A stretch of DNA of 64,000 nt from Eupeodes corollae (lineage: Eukaryota; Arthropoda; Insecta; Diptera; Syrphidae), in assembly GCF_945859685.1 (NCBI RefSeq), contig NC_079149.1, forward strand, positions 24,587,118 through 24,651,117, given 5' to 3'. The notes below the pieces were generated by a model, which ran no database searches, was not told where the DNA came from, and saw only the letters and a program-made list of their open reading frames with translations. A program made the translations under genes and the position numbers. Positions 44,215 to 55,688 of this stretch are shown in pieces. The first letter of the stretch is position 1, and the number at the start of each line of letters is the position of its first letter.

Positions 44215-45858
44215 AAGGGTGATTTTTTTAAAAAGCTATAAGAAAGTTTTTCAAAATGAAAAACACATACAATTTAGAAAAATACATAGAATCTTTATTT
44301 GAATCGATAGTTCGGTGCATATAATTTAATGTTTTAAGATTATTTTTATGCAAATATTGACCTTGACTGCGCCTCAAATGGTCCATTAGCTTAGTTCAAT
44401 TTTGGCTAACTATTTCCAACATTCCGGCCGGTATCTCACGAATAAATGCTTCGATGTAGTCTTTTAATGCGTTGAAGCAGAGATTGTCTGCATAGACATT
44501 AGCTTTAACATAGCCCTACAAAAAATAGTCTAAAGGAGCTAAATCGCACGATCTAGGCAGCCATTTGAATGGCCCCGAACGTGAAACAAAAACTTCACCG
44601 AATTTGGCTTTCAATAAGTCCATTATTGCGAGTGCTGTGTGGTATGTTATGGCACCGTCTTATTGAAACCACATGTCATGCCATTCATGGTTGAAACACA
44701 AACACGCTTCAGCTTCGGCTTCGCCTGACGTTTACGAATTCAGCCATAGGAGTTCAATGCATGCTATCACAATGAAGCTTTGACCTCACGTTTCGTTTGA
44801 CAATTTAAAAAAAAAGTACGTAATGTTACGTATTGTGCCTGCAAACGGAAGCTCTACTTCAAATTTGCTGAACATTTGCTTTGTCTGACAGCTCCACAGC
44901 TGTAAAATAAGTCAACAAACAAAATACATTTGCTTTTTAAGGGATTCCATTGGTTATTATAGAAATGTCATTCGAATAATAATAACCTCGAAGCAGGCCC
45001 ATCATAACGCAGACGAAGACGAAGCTGAAGGGTGTTTGTCTTCAGCCATCAAGCTCTTGCATTTTGGGCGAAAAAAAGTTGCATATCATCTCACGTTAGC
45101 GCTCATTATTCACAGTTTCGTTACGATTCGCATCGTCTTTGAAAAAGTAGGGTCCAATGATGCCACCAGTACATAAACCGCACCAAACTGTGACTCTTTC
45201 TGGATGAATTTTTAGCTCTTGGCAATGTTTCTGGCTGATATTCACTCCAAAATCGACAATTCTACTTATTTACATAGGTACCCATTGAGCCAAAAATGAG
45301 CTTCGTCGCTTCGGCAAACTTGCCAAGAGCCCATTCACAAAAGATTTTATGTTGCAGTAGGTTGTTCGGCTTCAATTATTGCACCTGCTGCATTTTGAAA
45401 GGCATCACACCTAAATCCTTCCGCAAAATTTTCAACGTTGTTGAACAACAGAGGACCAATTACTGCGATCGGTGACGAATCGATAATTGATGGTCATCAA
45501 TCATCATTAGCACTGGCCGATAAAGCAGCGATATTTTGTTCAGTTCACACACTACGTAAGCGTGTTGGTATTTTAATGTCCAACAATGTAAATTTGGTGC
45601 TAAATTTAGTCACAATAGCCCGAATAGCTGCTTCAGTGGTTCGATTAAAGTGAAAGAAGTGTGCAATGAACTTTCTTAACAGAGCACGCATTTTGATAAT
45701 TAAACTCAATAATTTGCAAGCGTTGTTCGTTTTTCAGACGATTCATGGTTAAATTATAGAGCAAACTGAAGATGTTTGACAGTAACACAAAAGACAAAAA
45801 GTTCTTGAGCTGTCAAAACCAGTGTTGCCATAAAGATAAAAGCTAAGAAATCACTCTT
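44215..45858 (-). pseudogene. mariner/Tc1-like transposon with nested MITE
   Basis: The termini AAGGGTGATTTTTTTAAAAAG (first 20 bases 44215-44234) and the inverted AATCACTCTT (ending 45858) are flanked by TA on both sides (44213-44214 and 45859-45860), the target of Tc1/mariner transposases. The minus strand codes a transposase whose C-terminal part reads (about 44480-44380) ALKDYIEAFIREIPA-like and GMLEIVS-like, a pattern well known from insect IS630/mariner transposases with DD34-type catalysis; stops break it. A 361-bp MITE (44688-45048) interrupts it. Dead. Confidence 0.8.
44688..45048. mobile_element. H-family MITE inserted in the mariner-like element
   Basis: An uninterrupted 361-bp copy. 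The ends TGGTTGAAACACAAACAC and GTGTTTGTCTTCAGCCA are flanked by TCA (44685-44687 and 45049-45051). Subterminal GCTTCAGCTTCGGCTTCGCC and GACGAAGACGAAGCTGAAGG extend the inverted match. This copy serves as reference for the split copies at 14270-21393. Non-coding. Confidence 0.8.
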
Positions 45859-45942
45859 TAGAACTGAATTTTTCATTTTTGTAAAACGATGTGGAACGAT
45901 TTGAGCTTTTTTTGACAAAATAGAATATATTTTAGGGGAGAG

Positions 45943-46140
45943 TAATATCTATCATTGGTTTTCGTCATTGAATGCAATCATTGGAATTGTTCTGACAGGT
46001 CGCTTAAAACAACTTTTGAAACTGACCATCCTTAAAAATTCACTGCACCTTTTTTTGAAAAGAAATCTGTCATTTGATTTATGTGAAATTCAAACAAATG
46101 AATCCATTTGATCCATTCTTTGATAAGATATAATCTCTTT
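45943..46140. mobile_element. G-family MITE, truncated copy
   Basis: It begins GGGGAGAGTAATATCTATC and shares CATTGGTTTTCGTCATTGAA and GACAGGTCGCTT with other copies. Its far end is missing. Confidence 0.55.
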
Positions 46141-46143
46141 TAG

Positions 46144-46529
46144 GAGCCAATATTAGCTATTATTGGTTTTCATCATTGAAAACAAACATTAGAAAACATA
46201 GCTATTATTAAAAATGTCTGTCATTTTTTACTGACAGAAATCTGTCTTTGGAATTGTGTGAAATTAGAACACATATCAGTGGAACAATTTGTTTCACTTT
46301 TGAACATAAAAGTATCGGCTGTTTAGGAAAATTAATTTCTATCCGGAAAATAGAAAAATACATTTTTAGAGAAAAAAAAATGCGCGGTTACATTTTTTTC
46401 TCAAAAAAAATTCTTGTTGAGATTTCCGATCCAACATTATATAATTTACACTTCCAATCAAACACTACCAAATATCGATTCAAACATTTTTCCGGATCGA
46501 TTTCAATGATAGCTTTAACTGGGCTCTTA
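46144..46529. mobile_element. G-family MITE, complete copy
   Basis: Left end GGAGCCAATATTAGCTATTA and right end TAGCTTTAACTGGGCTC are inverted relatives, next to TTA on both sides. The interior contains the family landmarks (ATTGTGTGAAATTAGAACAC, GAAAATAGAAAAATAC, CGATTTCAATGATAG). About 386 bp, no coding function; the ORF across it is incidental. Confidence 0.7.
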
Positions 46530-46572
46530 GGAGCTAGTTAAAGCTATTATTCCTTTTCTTAATTGAACCCGA

Positions 46573-47840
46573 TCCTAATTGTTTGCCCGATCCTGAAAAA
46601 AGGAGACCCTCTAAACTGCACCAACTATAGAGGAATAAGTCTACTTAACATCGCCTATAAAATCTTCTCTGCCCATCGTCAACAACCTGATAAGTCCTTA
46701 TCAGTGTGGTTTTAGACCAGGAAAGTCCACAGTTGATCAAATATTCACATTACGGCAGATCCTGGAAAAAACTCAAGAGCACCAAATCGACACCCACCAT
46801 CTTTTCATCGATTTCGAGGCCGCATATGACAGCATCTACAGGGACGAGCTGTATAGAGCCATGTCTAGTTTTGGCATCCTTGCCAAACTCTTCCGTTTGT
46901 GCAGGATGACCATGGAGAATTCACGCTGCTCCATAAAGGTTGGAAACAACTAAACAGAACCTTTTGATGTCAAAAAAGGTTTTATACAAGGTGATGCGCT
47001 GTCATGCGATTTTTTTAACATCGTGCTTGAAAGAATAGTGCAGAGCTCACACGTCAACACTAGAGGCACTATCTTTCAAAAGTCTGTCCAATTACATTGA
47101 CATTGACATAATCGGAAGAACTCAGCGTGATGTCAATGGGGCTTTAGTGAGTATTGAGGCAGAGGCGGCAAAAATGGGTTCAACGGTTAATGAGGGCAAA
47201 ACAAAGTACATGCTGTCGTCTAGAAAGGACATACAACACCGACGTTTTGGTCAAAACGTCACAATCGACAGACGTAACTTTGAGGTAGTCAAGGACTTCG
47301 TCTACCTAGGCTCCGCTGTAAACGCAGAAAACAACACCAGCGCTGAGATCAAACGCAGAATAACTCTTGCTAACCGCTGTTTCTTTGGACTAAGAAAGCA
47401 ATTGAGTGGTAATGTCCTCTCTCGAGGGACCAAAGTGTTGCTATATAAGACCCTTATCATCCCCGTCCTGCTATACGGTGCAGAAGCATGGACCATGACA
47501 AAAGCGGATGAAAGCACCTTGAGTCGCTTCGAGAGAAAAGTTCTTCGTGTGATCTACGGTCCCGTATGCATCGAAGGGGAGTGGAGGAGAAGATGGAACG
47601 ACGAACTGTACGGGCTGTACAGCGACGTAGACTTAGCAAGAAGAGTAAAAGTCCAACGACTAAGATGGCTGGGTCACGTAGAGCGCAGTGGCGCGCACAA
47701 GTGGAAGGTGACCTCACCCAACTTGGAGCGCAAAACTGGAGACATCTAGCTAGGGGCCGAGCTAGATGGAGAAATTTGTTGAGTGAGGCCCTAGTTCACA
47801 CAGGACTGTAGCGCCACCTTAAGTAGGTAAGTAAGTAAGT
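46573..47840 (+). mobile_element. RTE-like non-LTR retrotransposon, 5'-truncated, with TSD
   Basis: Flanked by exact 12-bp duplications AATTGAACCCGA (46561-46572 and 47841-47852). The 5' end lies in the RT (NYRGISLLNIAYKI, about 46622-46662). The 3' end carries GGCCCTAGTTCACACAGGAC (about 47788-47807), TGTAGCGCCACC and a (TAAG)n run. The longest open part (47147-47749) includes GKTKYMLSSRKDIQ, DFVYLGSAVNAEN, EIKRRITLANRCFFGLRKQ, PVLLYGAEAW and QRLRWLGHVERS, the region after the RT active site. The expected YADD codons near 47090-47105 are deleted. Only 3'-truncation-free copies like this can show the true tail. Confidence 0.9.
47147..47749 (+). pseudogene. RTE-like RT C-terminal half
   Basis: A 200-codon open frame from the RT thumb and C-terminal region of the RTE-like element. 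Family landmarks VYLGS, RRI-x-LANRCF-x-GLRK, LYGAEAW and WLGHVERS appear in order. It lacks the catalytic motifs and an N-terminus, so it cannot be active. It is the best reference for the 3' coding part of the family here. Confidence 0.85.
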
Positions 47841-48123
47841 AATTGAACCCGAATATTCGATTTTATTTTTTGACAGGTCGGTTAAAGATGTAATTGAAAA
47901 TTTGTTTTATTTCACAATTTCCTATTTGCAATCAAGCATTTGAAGTAAGAGTTAATAATTGAAAGTAAAACTGACTGAGATGGGAATGCAAAAATAATGG
48001 AACTCTTTCAGTGGAACGATTTTGTTCCGAAATGTGAAATTAACAACCAGCTGCTCATTAAAAACGATTTAATCATTGAAAAATTAAAAAAGAACTATAA
48101 GAAGATTTCTATTTTGAATAAAA

Positions 48124-48700
48124 GGGGAATTCACGATCGGGTGTAAATGGTCTTGCATCAGTGCATGTGCATATTTTTTGTGCATACAGATGCTCTACAC
48201 TTACAAAATATATGAATATGCAAATGCTTTAGTATTGCAAATTTACTTCGCTGAAACCCTAAAGTATACAAATGCACAATCATGAGCAACACTGTTTTGA
48301 CAGCAATAAATCAGCTGATATTTAAATAATCAACATGGCTGATTTAATTAAAATAAATAGAAAAAGAGAAAAACCGAATAAAAAGTGGTTAATTGCCGAA
48401 ATTATGTATAAGAATAATTGACTTAGGTACCTTCATCAATAATTGTAGCAGCAGCTTCTTCTATAAGCGAATCAATATTTTTTTTTTCAGTTTTCCTCGG
48501 CATATTAAAACCAAAATAAACTTTTGAATTTCACATAAAAATAAAAATAACAATAATCAGCTGTTCTCACAACTGTCAAAAATCGTTGCAAGAACACCTT
48601 GCTTTTTTATTTGCTTTTGGGGCGTTCACTATGTTGTGCATATACATATTTACACTCAAATGCAATTCCCAGACTTAATGCACTAGATCGTGAATTCCCC
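48124..48700. mobile_element. TIR element, GGGGAATTCACGATC ends
   Basis: GGGGAATTCACGATC (48124-48138) and its exact inverse GATCGTGAATTCCCC (48686-48700) bound 577 bp of AT-rich, non-coding DNA rich in TGCATATGCA-like and TGTGCAT motifs. TAAAA on the left and TAAA on the right may be part of the target duplication. Probably a MITE; class open. Confidence 0.7.
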
Positions 48701-48789
48701 TAAATTGACAAATTTGACTCTCTTAATCACTTTTACTTTTCGAAAAAAATATCAATTAAGTAAACAAAAATGATAATTATAACTGACTC

Positions 48790-50204
48790 CTAAAGGGGGT
48801 TTATAATTGGTTTTCATCATTGAAACCAATCATTGACATCTATATTTTTGAACATCTTAGAGCGTAATTCTGATCAAATGATAAATGCAATAAGATGAAT
48901 TTTATTGTCAAGTGTTATTTTCGATTTTGGACGGGACTAGTTATCGCTTTCATTGAAATCAGTCCGGACATATTTTGAATGGTTATTTGCACCCTTAGAA
49001 CGAAAGTTATCGAACTCAAAAATTTAAAAAATTGAGATCAAATTAAAAAAACACATAAATAAGATCACTTTATTTCAAAAAACAAATTCGCAAAAAAAAT
49101 AAATAATTTCCAACGAAATATGTGAGAAATATAATCAAAATTACTCAAAACTTCACTTTCTTGAAGACTTTTTGCTAATTTCCCACAAGTTGCAATTTTT
49201 GATTTAGGTCCATTTCATTCTAAGGGTGCGATTTGACTGTGTTTTGATTAGAAATTAGAAATCGATCAGAAATCACTCAAAGAATTTTGCTCAGTAAAAA
49301 ATGTACAATTGCGCATTTATTTTTCGGTAAAAATTCATTTTTCTATTTCCCGGACGGAAATTCATACTTTTATGGTTAAAAATAAAAGAAATCGTTCCAC
49401 TGATTTGTGTTCCAATTTCACACAATTCCAATGACGGATTTTTGTCAGTATCAACCATCCAATTTTTTCAATGACGCTTGTTTTGATAACTATAAACTAC
49501 AAGTTAAAAAAGTGTATGATTAAAATCAACACTAAAAAGAAGGTGCGAAGCTCCTGGTTATTTAATACATCTATTTAAGTGCCTAAGTTTACTCGTTGCT
49601 ATAAAAGCTCATCAGTAAAACATTTCAGATCCCTTCTATTTCAATTTTTACTAATATTACAAATCAGCCCCATTGAACAACACAATTAAAAAAATTTCCC
49701 AGATTGATTTCAATTTTCCAGATTGATTAAAAAACAATAAGTTTTTAGCTATCATTGCTTTTAATCATTGAAACAAATTATTTTAACTTTTTTGACAGGT
49801 AGTTTATAGCGACCATTGGAAAATTCTGTCATTAAAAATATGTCTGCCATTTCTGGTGTAATTATTCCATTGGAATTATGTGAAATTGAAACAAAATCAC
49901 TTTTGGACATACACAAATCAGGTGTCAGGAAAATAAAAATAAAAAAATAAATGTTAATGTCAAAAAAAACCCTTAAGTGATTTTTATCGATCAGTACCTT
50001 GTTTGAATTTCTAGTCGAAATAAAAAACAGTCAAATATCCATTGGACAATTTTTCTTGATTGATTTCATTGGATTTGAAAATGTCTGTCATTGACAAAAT
50101 AATGTCTGATTGAAATCCACCGAAAATTTTTCCTGACAAACATTTGTCATTAGAATTGTACAATCAACCAACAAAGCTGTCAAATGATTCGTTTCATTTC
50201 TTAA
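48790..50204. mobile_element. Cluster of partial G-family MITE copies
   Basis: At least three degenerate copies, in both orientations. One begins TTGGTTTTCATCATTGAAACC near 48810. One begins GGGACTAGTTATCGCTTTC near 48944 and has GAAATCGTTCCACTGATTTG and CACACAATTCCAATGACGG near 49390-49440. Another begins TTTTAGCTATCATTGCTTTT near 49744. A fourth, at about 50040-50190, shows only the interior. Boundaries overlap and cannot be resolved by eye. Confidence 0.55.
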
Positions 50205-50619
50205 GGCACCAGTTATAGCTATCATTGAAATTGATCCGGAAAAATGTTTGAATCGATATTTGACGGTGTTTCCCTTTGATTATAAATGAAAATTATATAC
50301 TGATCGATCGGAAATCATACAAAGAATTTTTTTTGGAAAGAAAGTGTAGCTGCGCATTAATTTTTCTCTAAAAATATATTTTTCTATTTTCCGGACTGAA
50401 ATTAATTGTTTTGAATAGCTGATACTTTTCTGTTCAAAAGTGAAACGAATCGTTCCACAGATTTGGGTTGCGAATTCACACAATTCCAATGACAGATTCC
50501 TGTCAGTAAAATATTTTCGTTGGATTTCAATGAGGAAATTTTTGTCAATGACAGAAATTAATTAAGTATAGCTATTAACGACCTGTCAAAAAATTCCAAT
50601 GTTTGTTTTCAATGGCGCC
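50205..50619. mobile_element. G-family MITE, complete 415-bp copy
   Basis: Ends GGCACC...GGCGCC are flanked by TTAA on both sides (50201-50204 and 50620-50623). The subterminal GTTATAGCTATCATTG at one end and CAATGTTTGTTTTCAATG at the other are shared with all copies. A TTAA target would fit piggyBac- or Kolobok-type elements, although other copies show only TTA. The minus-strand ORF in it is a by-product. Confidence 0.75.
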
Positions 50620-50859
50620 TTAACAAAATACAATCAGCTTGTCAGGATTTTCCGAACAGGAAAACAGGAAATATCCCTAATGACAGTGAAAACAAAATAT
50701 GACTTATTGTTTGGGAAATACGAGATGACCTAAAAGAGAGTTTCCAATATACATCATATGTATATGTTCATATGTATATATTTTTAAGAGAATTAAATGG
50801 GTGTTTTTTTATTGTAAAGAGGAAAATATGCCATTAAAAATGAAAATTGCGATATCTGC

Positions 50860-51045
50860 CAAATGACGGCTGTGGACCGTATGTGATACGGTCCAAAAGT
50901 GTTTTAGTTTTACAAACTGTGACCACTTTGGTATAAAGTTTTAACAATTTCAATGACGTTGTGGAAGTGTTTACCGTCTTGTTTTTAGTAATGGCTCAAA
51001 TGTCAAAAGATGACAGCTGCAAAAGTGACAGGTGTCTAATTAGCA
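50860..51045. mobile_element. Probable mariner-type terminal block
   Basis: The block with TATAAAGTTTTAACAATTTC, then GTCAAAAGATGACAGCTGC and AAAAGTGACAGGTGTC, recurs in variant form near 11470, 54570 and (inverted) 61600. It is next to a decayed mariner copy at 53690-54640, so it is most likely the terminal part of that family. Confidence 0.4.
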
Positions 51046-53685
51046 GGTTATTCACTCAGGTCCCTCGTATTGGAAAATGTATCTTTAGATAGATATACTT
51101 CATGTAGAGTACAATCTTTCCTTTGAATATTTAACCTGCAGGCTGTAAAATATAAATAAGAGTCAATAAATGAGTGATTTAAAAATGTTTTGGCTGTTTT
51201 TATACTCATACCCAAAAGCATAATTTATGGAAGTTAAGAACTTTTCAATTGTATTTTTATTTCTTTTTTAATTGATTTGAAGTTTTTGTTTTTTCTAAAA
51301 TACGAAGTTATTAGTTTGCTCGCAGAATAATGGAAAACAATATCCTGATATCCTCAATAAAAAGCAACCTTATACAGCCTGTCAGTTAAAAGGCACTTAA
51401 TGCTTCTTTTATTAGTTACTCCAAAAAGAAATAAAAACTTCTAATTCCACCTATGAATATACAAATAGTCTTTTACTTTATGGAACTATTTTTGCAACAT
51501 CAATTTAAAATTCAAAACATGTTATGTAACAAAACCCTAAGTTTTATTGCAATTAATTATATAGCCCACAGGTGGAGCACTTCCCAAACCAACCAAAAGA
51601 AAAGATACCATCAAACTGCCATATGTTTTGATAAAATAGATATTTTTTAAGCCATGTCTCTAGCTAGTCTCTAGGAAGCTGCAACTCCCTGAAACTGAAT
51701 GACGGTAGTATGGTTGTTTAGACGTTTCTTGATCATAGAAGAGCATCATAGAAAAGAATTCAGATACCTAAGTATATACACTCTAGAATCTAGATACTTT
51801 TCATTCCAAGTGCAAGCGAGTTCACTGAACCTCTGGACTAGAATTGTATAGATGTATATAAACCAATGGAAATGTTTGGATTCTCCTCTGTCTTTAAAAA
51901 CTACGGCTCAACGCTCAACACGCGTTCAACATTGAATTTGCAAGGCTATATAAATTGATGTTTGATGCTGGATTGTTGCGAGCCATAGCTAAAGCCAAAG
52001 CCAAAGCCAGACGCAGTCTTTTGTGGAAATTTATTTCACATTTTTGTAACTTAATAACCAACTTAAATGGAACAGAAAATGCGCGCATAAGAAAAGTAAC
52101 ATGGAATGGAAGTCATGTTCGTTCTCTTTTTGCTTTCATTGATTGGATAGCTACGAAAGGATAGACCAAGACCAATACAAGTTCTAAGGCCTTGTATTCT
52201 AAGCCAAAAGACCCAAGATACCAAGACAAATCTTATAACTGCCCGAAGAATGAAAGATACAAATGCGCAAAAGAGCCTGCGCACACCTTAGAATGCAGTC
52301 TGTTCTTGAGATGTGTGCCTGAAGCCTGTGGATGCATAAAGAATACGGGCACAAGCTTGCGATTACCGCAAAGAAATCGAAATGGGCCTCACTCTTGGAT
52401 TTTGTTTTGTATATTAACTTGAATGGAAGACAAGGTCGATCGGGCAAAGACATTCAATTGCATAGTTTGTCGTCATTGACTTTCATTCATAACTGTGCAA
52501 TTGATGATTGAAAAATAAATCAAATGACATAACGGCTTGCGAGTTGTGACTTAACTTGTATCTTTGATACTGGAAATGATTTGTAGCTTTGGTTAAAATC
52601 GATATTTATTCAATGTACAAGTTGCGTTCATGAAGGATGCAAACTTGTTAGCCAACATGGTTAATTCATCGACAGCAAAATATAAATTTACCGATAAGTA
52701 TTGACTTTTGAGTCAATAAAGTGACATCAGGTTTCAACAGTTTGTTATCTGGAATGATTTTCAAATGTAATCAATTAGCATATAATTTGGTTGCAGATCT
52801 CACATTCCTTGCCATATATGTGTGTATATCTGTCTATAAGGCTTTGTTTTTCAAAAACTATCTGAGATCATTTTAATTATGCTTTTAGACCATTGGGAAA
52901 CAGAACTTGAAGCTCAAAATAAAATTTGTTGATGCGGTTATTCCATTGGTAAATTTCGATTTCAATCAAAAAGTCGATTTTTACTTTGACAGTGGTCAAG
53001 TTCAGGCGACATAAGGGACTTGAAAGTAAGGGAAGTTTCTAGTATCTAATTGGCCAGTTGCGAAAAAAAAGCTTTCCAATTAAGGCAACTTTGGAAAGTT
53101 GTCTGGAAAAAAAGCCATGAAAAATCTCCCTAGCTATCAAGTCAAGTCAACTTATTTCAAAATGACAACTGATCATGTTTTTTCATTCAAGTGCAAGCTG
53201 AGCTTTACTACTCTATAATTTATTTATATTTTGCACAATTTATTTAATGTTTTCTGTAAAAGCATTCCTTCTCAATTTAAAAAAGAAATAAGTAATATTT
53301 CTTTACAATACAAAAGACAAATCGTAATCGACTCGTAGTTTGTCTGAGGAGTGTTTTTTTAGACAATAATGTGCTTGGTAGTTCTTGTATTATAAGCTTA
53401 AAGTAAAAATTTGTGAAGCAAAGTTCTGAATATGAAATTCATGACACTTGGAAAACTAACTAGTTGCCTTGGTCAAAATTTACGTTCAAAGAATGAAGTT
53501 GACTGCGAATGAAGTCACTTATGATGCCTGAACCTGCCACTAGTGTTGGTTTTATTTCTTGTGAACCTTCGAAAAAAAAATCAGCTAAACTTACGAGTCG
53601 CAGGTGTTTCCAACAAGAGCTTTAATTTTGATTTGGCCATTTTGTTTTGGTGACATCTGTCAAATCTTTTGTTTATTTTTCAGTT
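51046..53685. other. Intergenic DNA, nothing recognised
   Basis: No gene or repeat recognised. The ORFs in 51955-52453 overlap one another on both strands and lack motifs. Codon use gives no reason to call any. Confidence 0.4.
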
Positions 53686-53689
53686 CTTT

Positions 53690-54640
53690 ATGCTAAATCA
53701 TTGTGGCAACTTAAACGATTGAACAGCACGTTCAAATGGTAAAACTTTATTATCAAAATAAGGCTTCGTTTAGACGTGGTGTCCCTTCACAATCGACTCT
53801 TTAAAGTTTGGTGGCCAAATTTGAGACGGCCGGTTCAGTAAACAATCAGCCAACACCCATACGTTTAAGAAAAGCAAGAAAGTGTACAGCAGAATCCAAA
53901 GCAGTCTTTTCCTCGCCGTGCATAAAAGCTCGGCCTTTTGCAGACTTCAACTTGGCGAATTTTGCGTACAAAATTAGTCCTGCACCCGTACAAGATCCAA
54001 CTGACCCAGAAGCTCAAAGTTCATGACCATAGACAACGCGGTTTGTTCGCTCACTGGCCTTCGAATCGTTTGGAAGAGGACCCCAATTTTGGCCGAAAAA
54101 TCATCTTTAGTGACCAGGAGCATTTTTGGATAAACGGCTGTATTAACAAGCAAAATTGCCGGATGACACCAACCCACCCGTACTTTTTTTAAAACGACGT
54201 TAGTGAGGCGGTCAACGTCAACAGCAAGCGCTACATAACGAGAATAATTTATATTTTATGGCCCAAATTGAGTCATATGGACCTAGACGACACATGTGGT
54301 TCCAGCAGGATGGCCGGCGGCCGGACGTGCCACACAGCAAACAACATCTACACACAACATCATTGAAAAACCCTATATAAACTGTTGCCAAATAGAACCA
54401 ACAGTTTCACTGTTATGCATGTTGAATGGGTGCTTTACGACCACTTAAAACTGCCTTAGTTTTGCGAACTCTGACCATTTCGTTTAAATACATTTTTAAT
54501 AACTTGATTGAATGCGTCGTTGAACTGTGTATTATTTTATTTTAAGCAATGGTGTAATTTTTACCATACTTGACAAATGATGACAGCTTCAAAATTGACA
54601 GCTATTCAAATAATGGCCCATTCACAGTGAAGTGTCTTAT
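53690..54640 (+). pseudogene. mariner-like transposase, decayed
   Basis: The plus strand codes, across frame changes, VAKFETAGSVNNQPTPIRLR (about 53808-53867), then SQTSTWRILR-like LQTSTWRILRTKLVLHPYKI (about 53938-53997), LTQKLKVHDHRQRGLFAHW (about 54001-54060), FGRKIIFSDQEHFWINGCIN (about 54088-54150) and DLDDTWFQQDG (about 54282-54312). These are the helix-turn-helix linker, the first catalytic aspartate region (IIFSD-x-HFW) and the second (WFQQDG). A frameshift and stops separate the parts, and the third catalytic region is missing. The right end has the AGATGACAGCTTC-like terminal block. Confidence 0.75.
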
Positions 54641-54778
54641 TAAAAAACAACTTCCATATTTGACAAAGTATTAGGTGAAAAATATTTGTTTACAAATATT
54701 TTATGCTTAAATCTTGGTTATTTGTGACTAATAAAAATATGTACAAAACCCATATTTTTATCGACCATTTATCAAACT

Positions 54779-55576
54779 TATTTACTTACTTACTTAAGGT
54801 GGCGCTACAGTCGTCAAATTTTCTCTCGAATCGACACAAGGTGCTTTCATCCGCTTTTTTCATAGTCCATGTTTCTGTCTTATTTATCTACACTTTGGTC
54901 TCGATAGAGGGTTTTTCTACTCTATTTCTTTCTTAGCCCAAAAAAGCACCGGTTAGTAAGAGTAAGGCTCGTTTCACACTACACGGTTTTGACCGTATGA
55001 CAAAAATCCGGACAGCGATATTTTGTTAGAGGCGCGAATAACAGCATATACCCTTTCATATTATATGGTTACGGCAAAATGCCGGCGCCACGCCGTATAG
55101 CAGCCGTCTACTACCACTACAGTATACGGCAGCCGGACGGCCGGCCGGCGCGATAAGCTTAGTGGTGTACATGACGAAAGGCATGTTTTCACATAGTACG
55201 ATTTTATTTGTGCAGCAGAGTTCGATCAGCCACTTCAATATACGATACTAAGCACAGGAATCCTGCATGTATCGTGTTTTACCGTACGGTTAAAACCGTA
55301 TAATGTGTAATTAGCCATTCCATTAGATCCGGTTTATGCCATCCGGTTTTTTGCCGTACGGTCAAAACCGTGTAGTGTGAAACGAGCCTAATTCTTCGTT
55401 TAATCTGAGCAATGGGGTTGTTTTCTGTGTTCATAGCAGAGCCTAGGTAGACAAAGTTCTTAACTACCTTAAAGTTACATCTGTCGAAGATTAAGTTTTG
55501 ACCGAGACGCGGCTTGGTGTTGTAGCTCCTTTCCTGATGACAGCATGTACTTTGTTTTGCCCTCATTATAAAGTTA
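54779..55576 (-). mobile_element. RTE-like 3' fragment split by a MITE
   Basis: The 3' end (left) has the (CTTA)n run and AAGGTGGCGCTACAGTC, the standard tail. An internal deletion joins it to coding sequence at about 54816. On the minus strand the frame reads RLGQNLIFDRCNFKVVKNFV and YLGSAMNTENNPIAQIKRRI, split at 54963-55391 by a 423-bp MITE. It is truncated 5' near 55576, just before the GKTKYM region (here RAKQSTCC after a frameshift). Confidence 0.8.
54966..55388. mobile_element. Harbinger-like MITE, 423 bp, TAA target duplication
   Basis: Perfect 32-nt terminal inverted repeats start GGCTCGTTTCACACTACACG at 54966 and end at 55388. They are flanked by TAA on both sides (54963-54965 and 55389-55391). 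The uninterrupted RTE copies have only one TTA/TAA-type triplet at this point, confirming the insertion. The interior is GC-rich with CCGTA/TACGG and GCCGGC motifs and codes for nothing. A TAA (TWA) duplication is typical of PIF/Harbinger. Confidence 0.9.
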
Positions 55577-55688
55577 TCAGGCTTATAAGTTTAAGAAAGA
55601 TAAAAGGCAACATAAATACAAACAGTCCAATTTTTAATAACTTTGCAAAAAGTTTCGAATGTATTTGAGCGATAAAGTGAAACCTCAA

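Larger units (their letters stand above)
46533..47960. mobile_element. G-family MITE split by an RTE-like element
   Basis: It starts GGAGCTAGTTAAAGCTATTA directly after the preceding copy's flanking TTA. It is interrupted after 46572 and resumes at 47841 with TCGATTTTATTTTTTGACAG, GGTCGGTTAAAGAT. The 12-bp duplication AATTGAACCCGA shows where the RTE-like element inserted. The right limit of the MITE is not sharp. Confidence 0.6.

Noticed and set aside
51955..52453. Overlapping ORFs on both strands of 60-84 codons
   Set aside because: No motif, mutual overlap in opposite frames, and no splice or family support.
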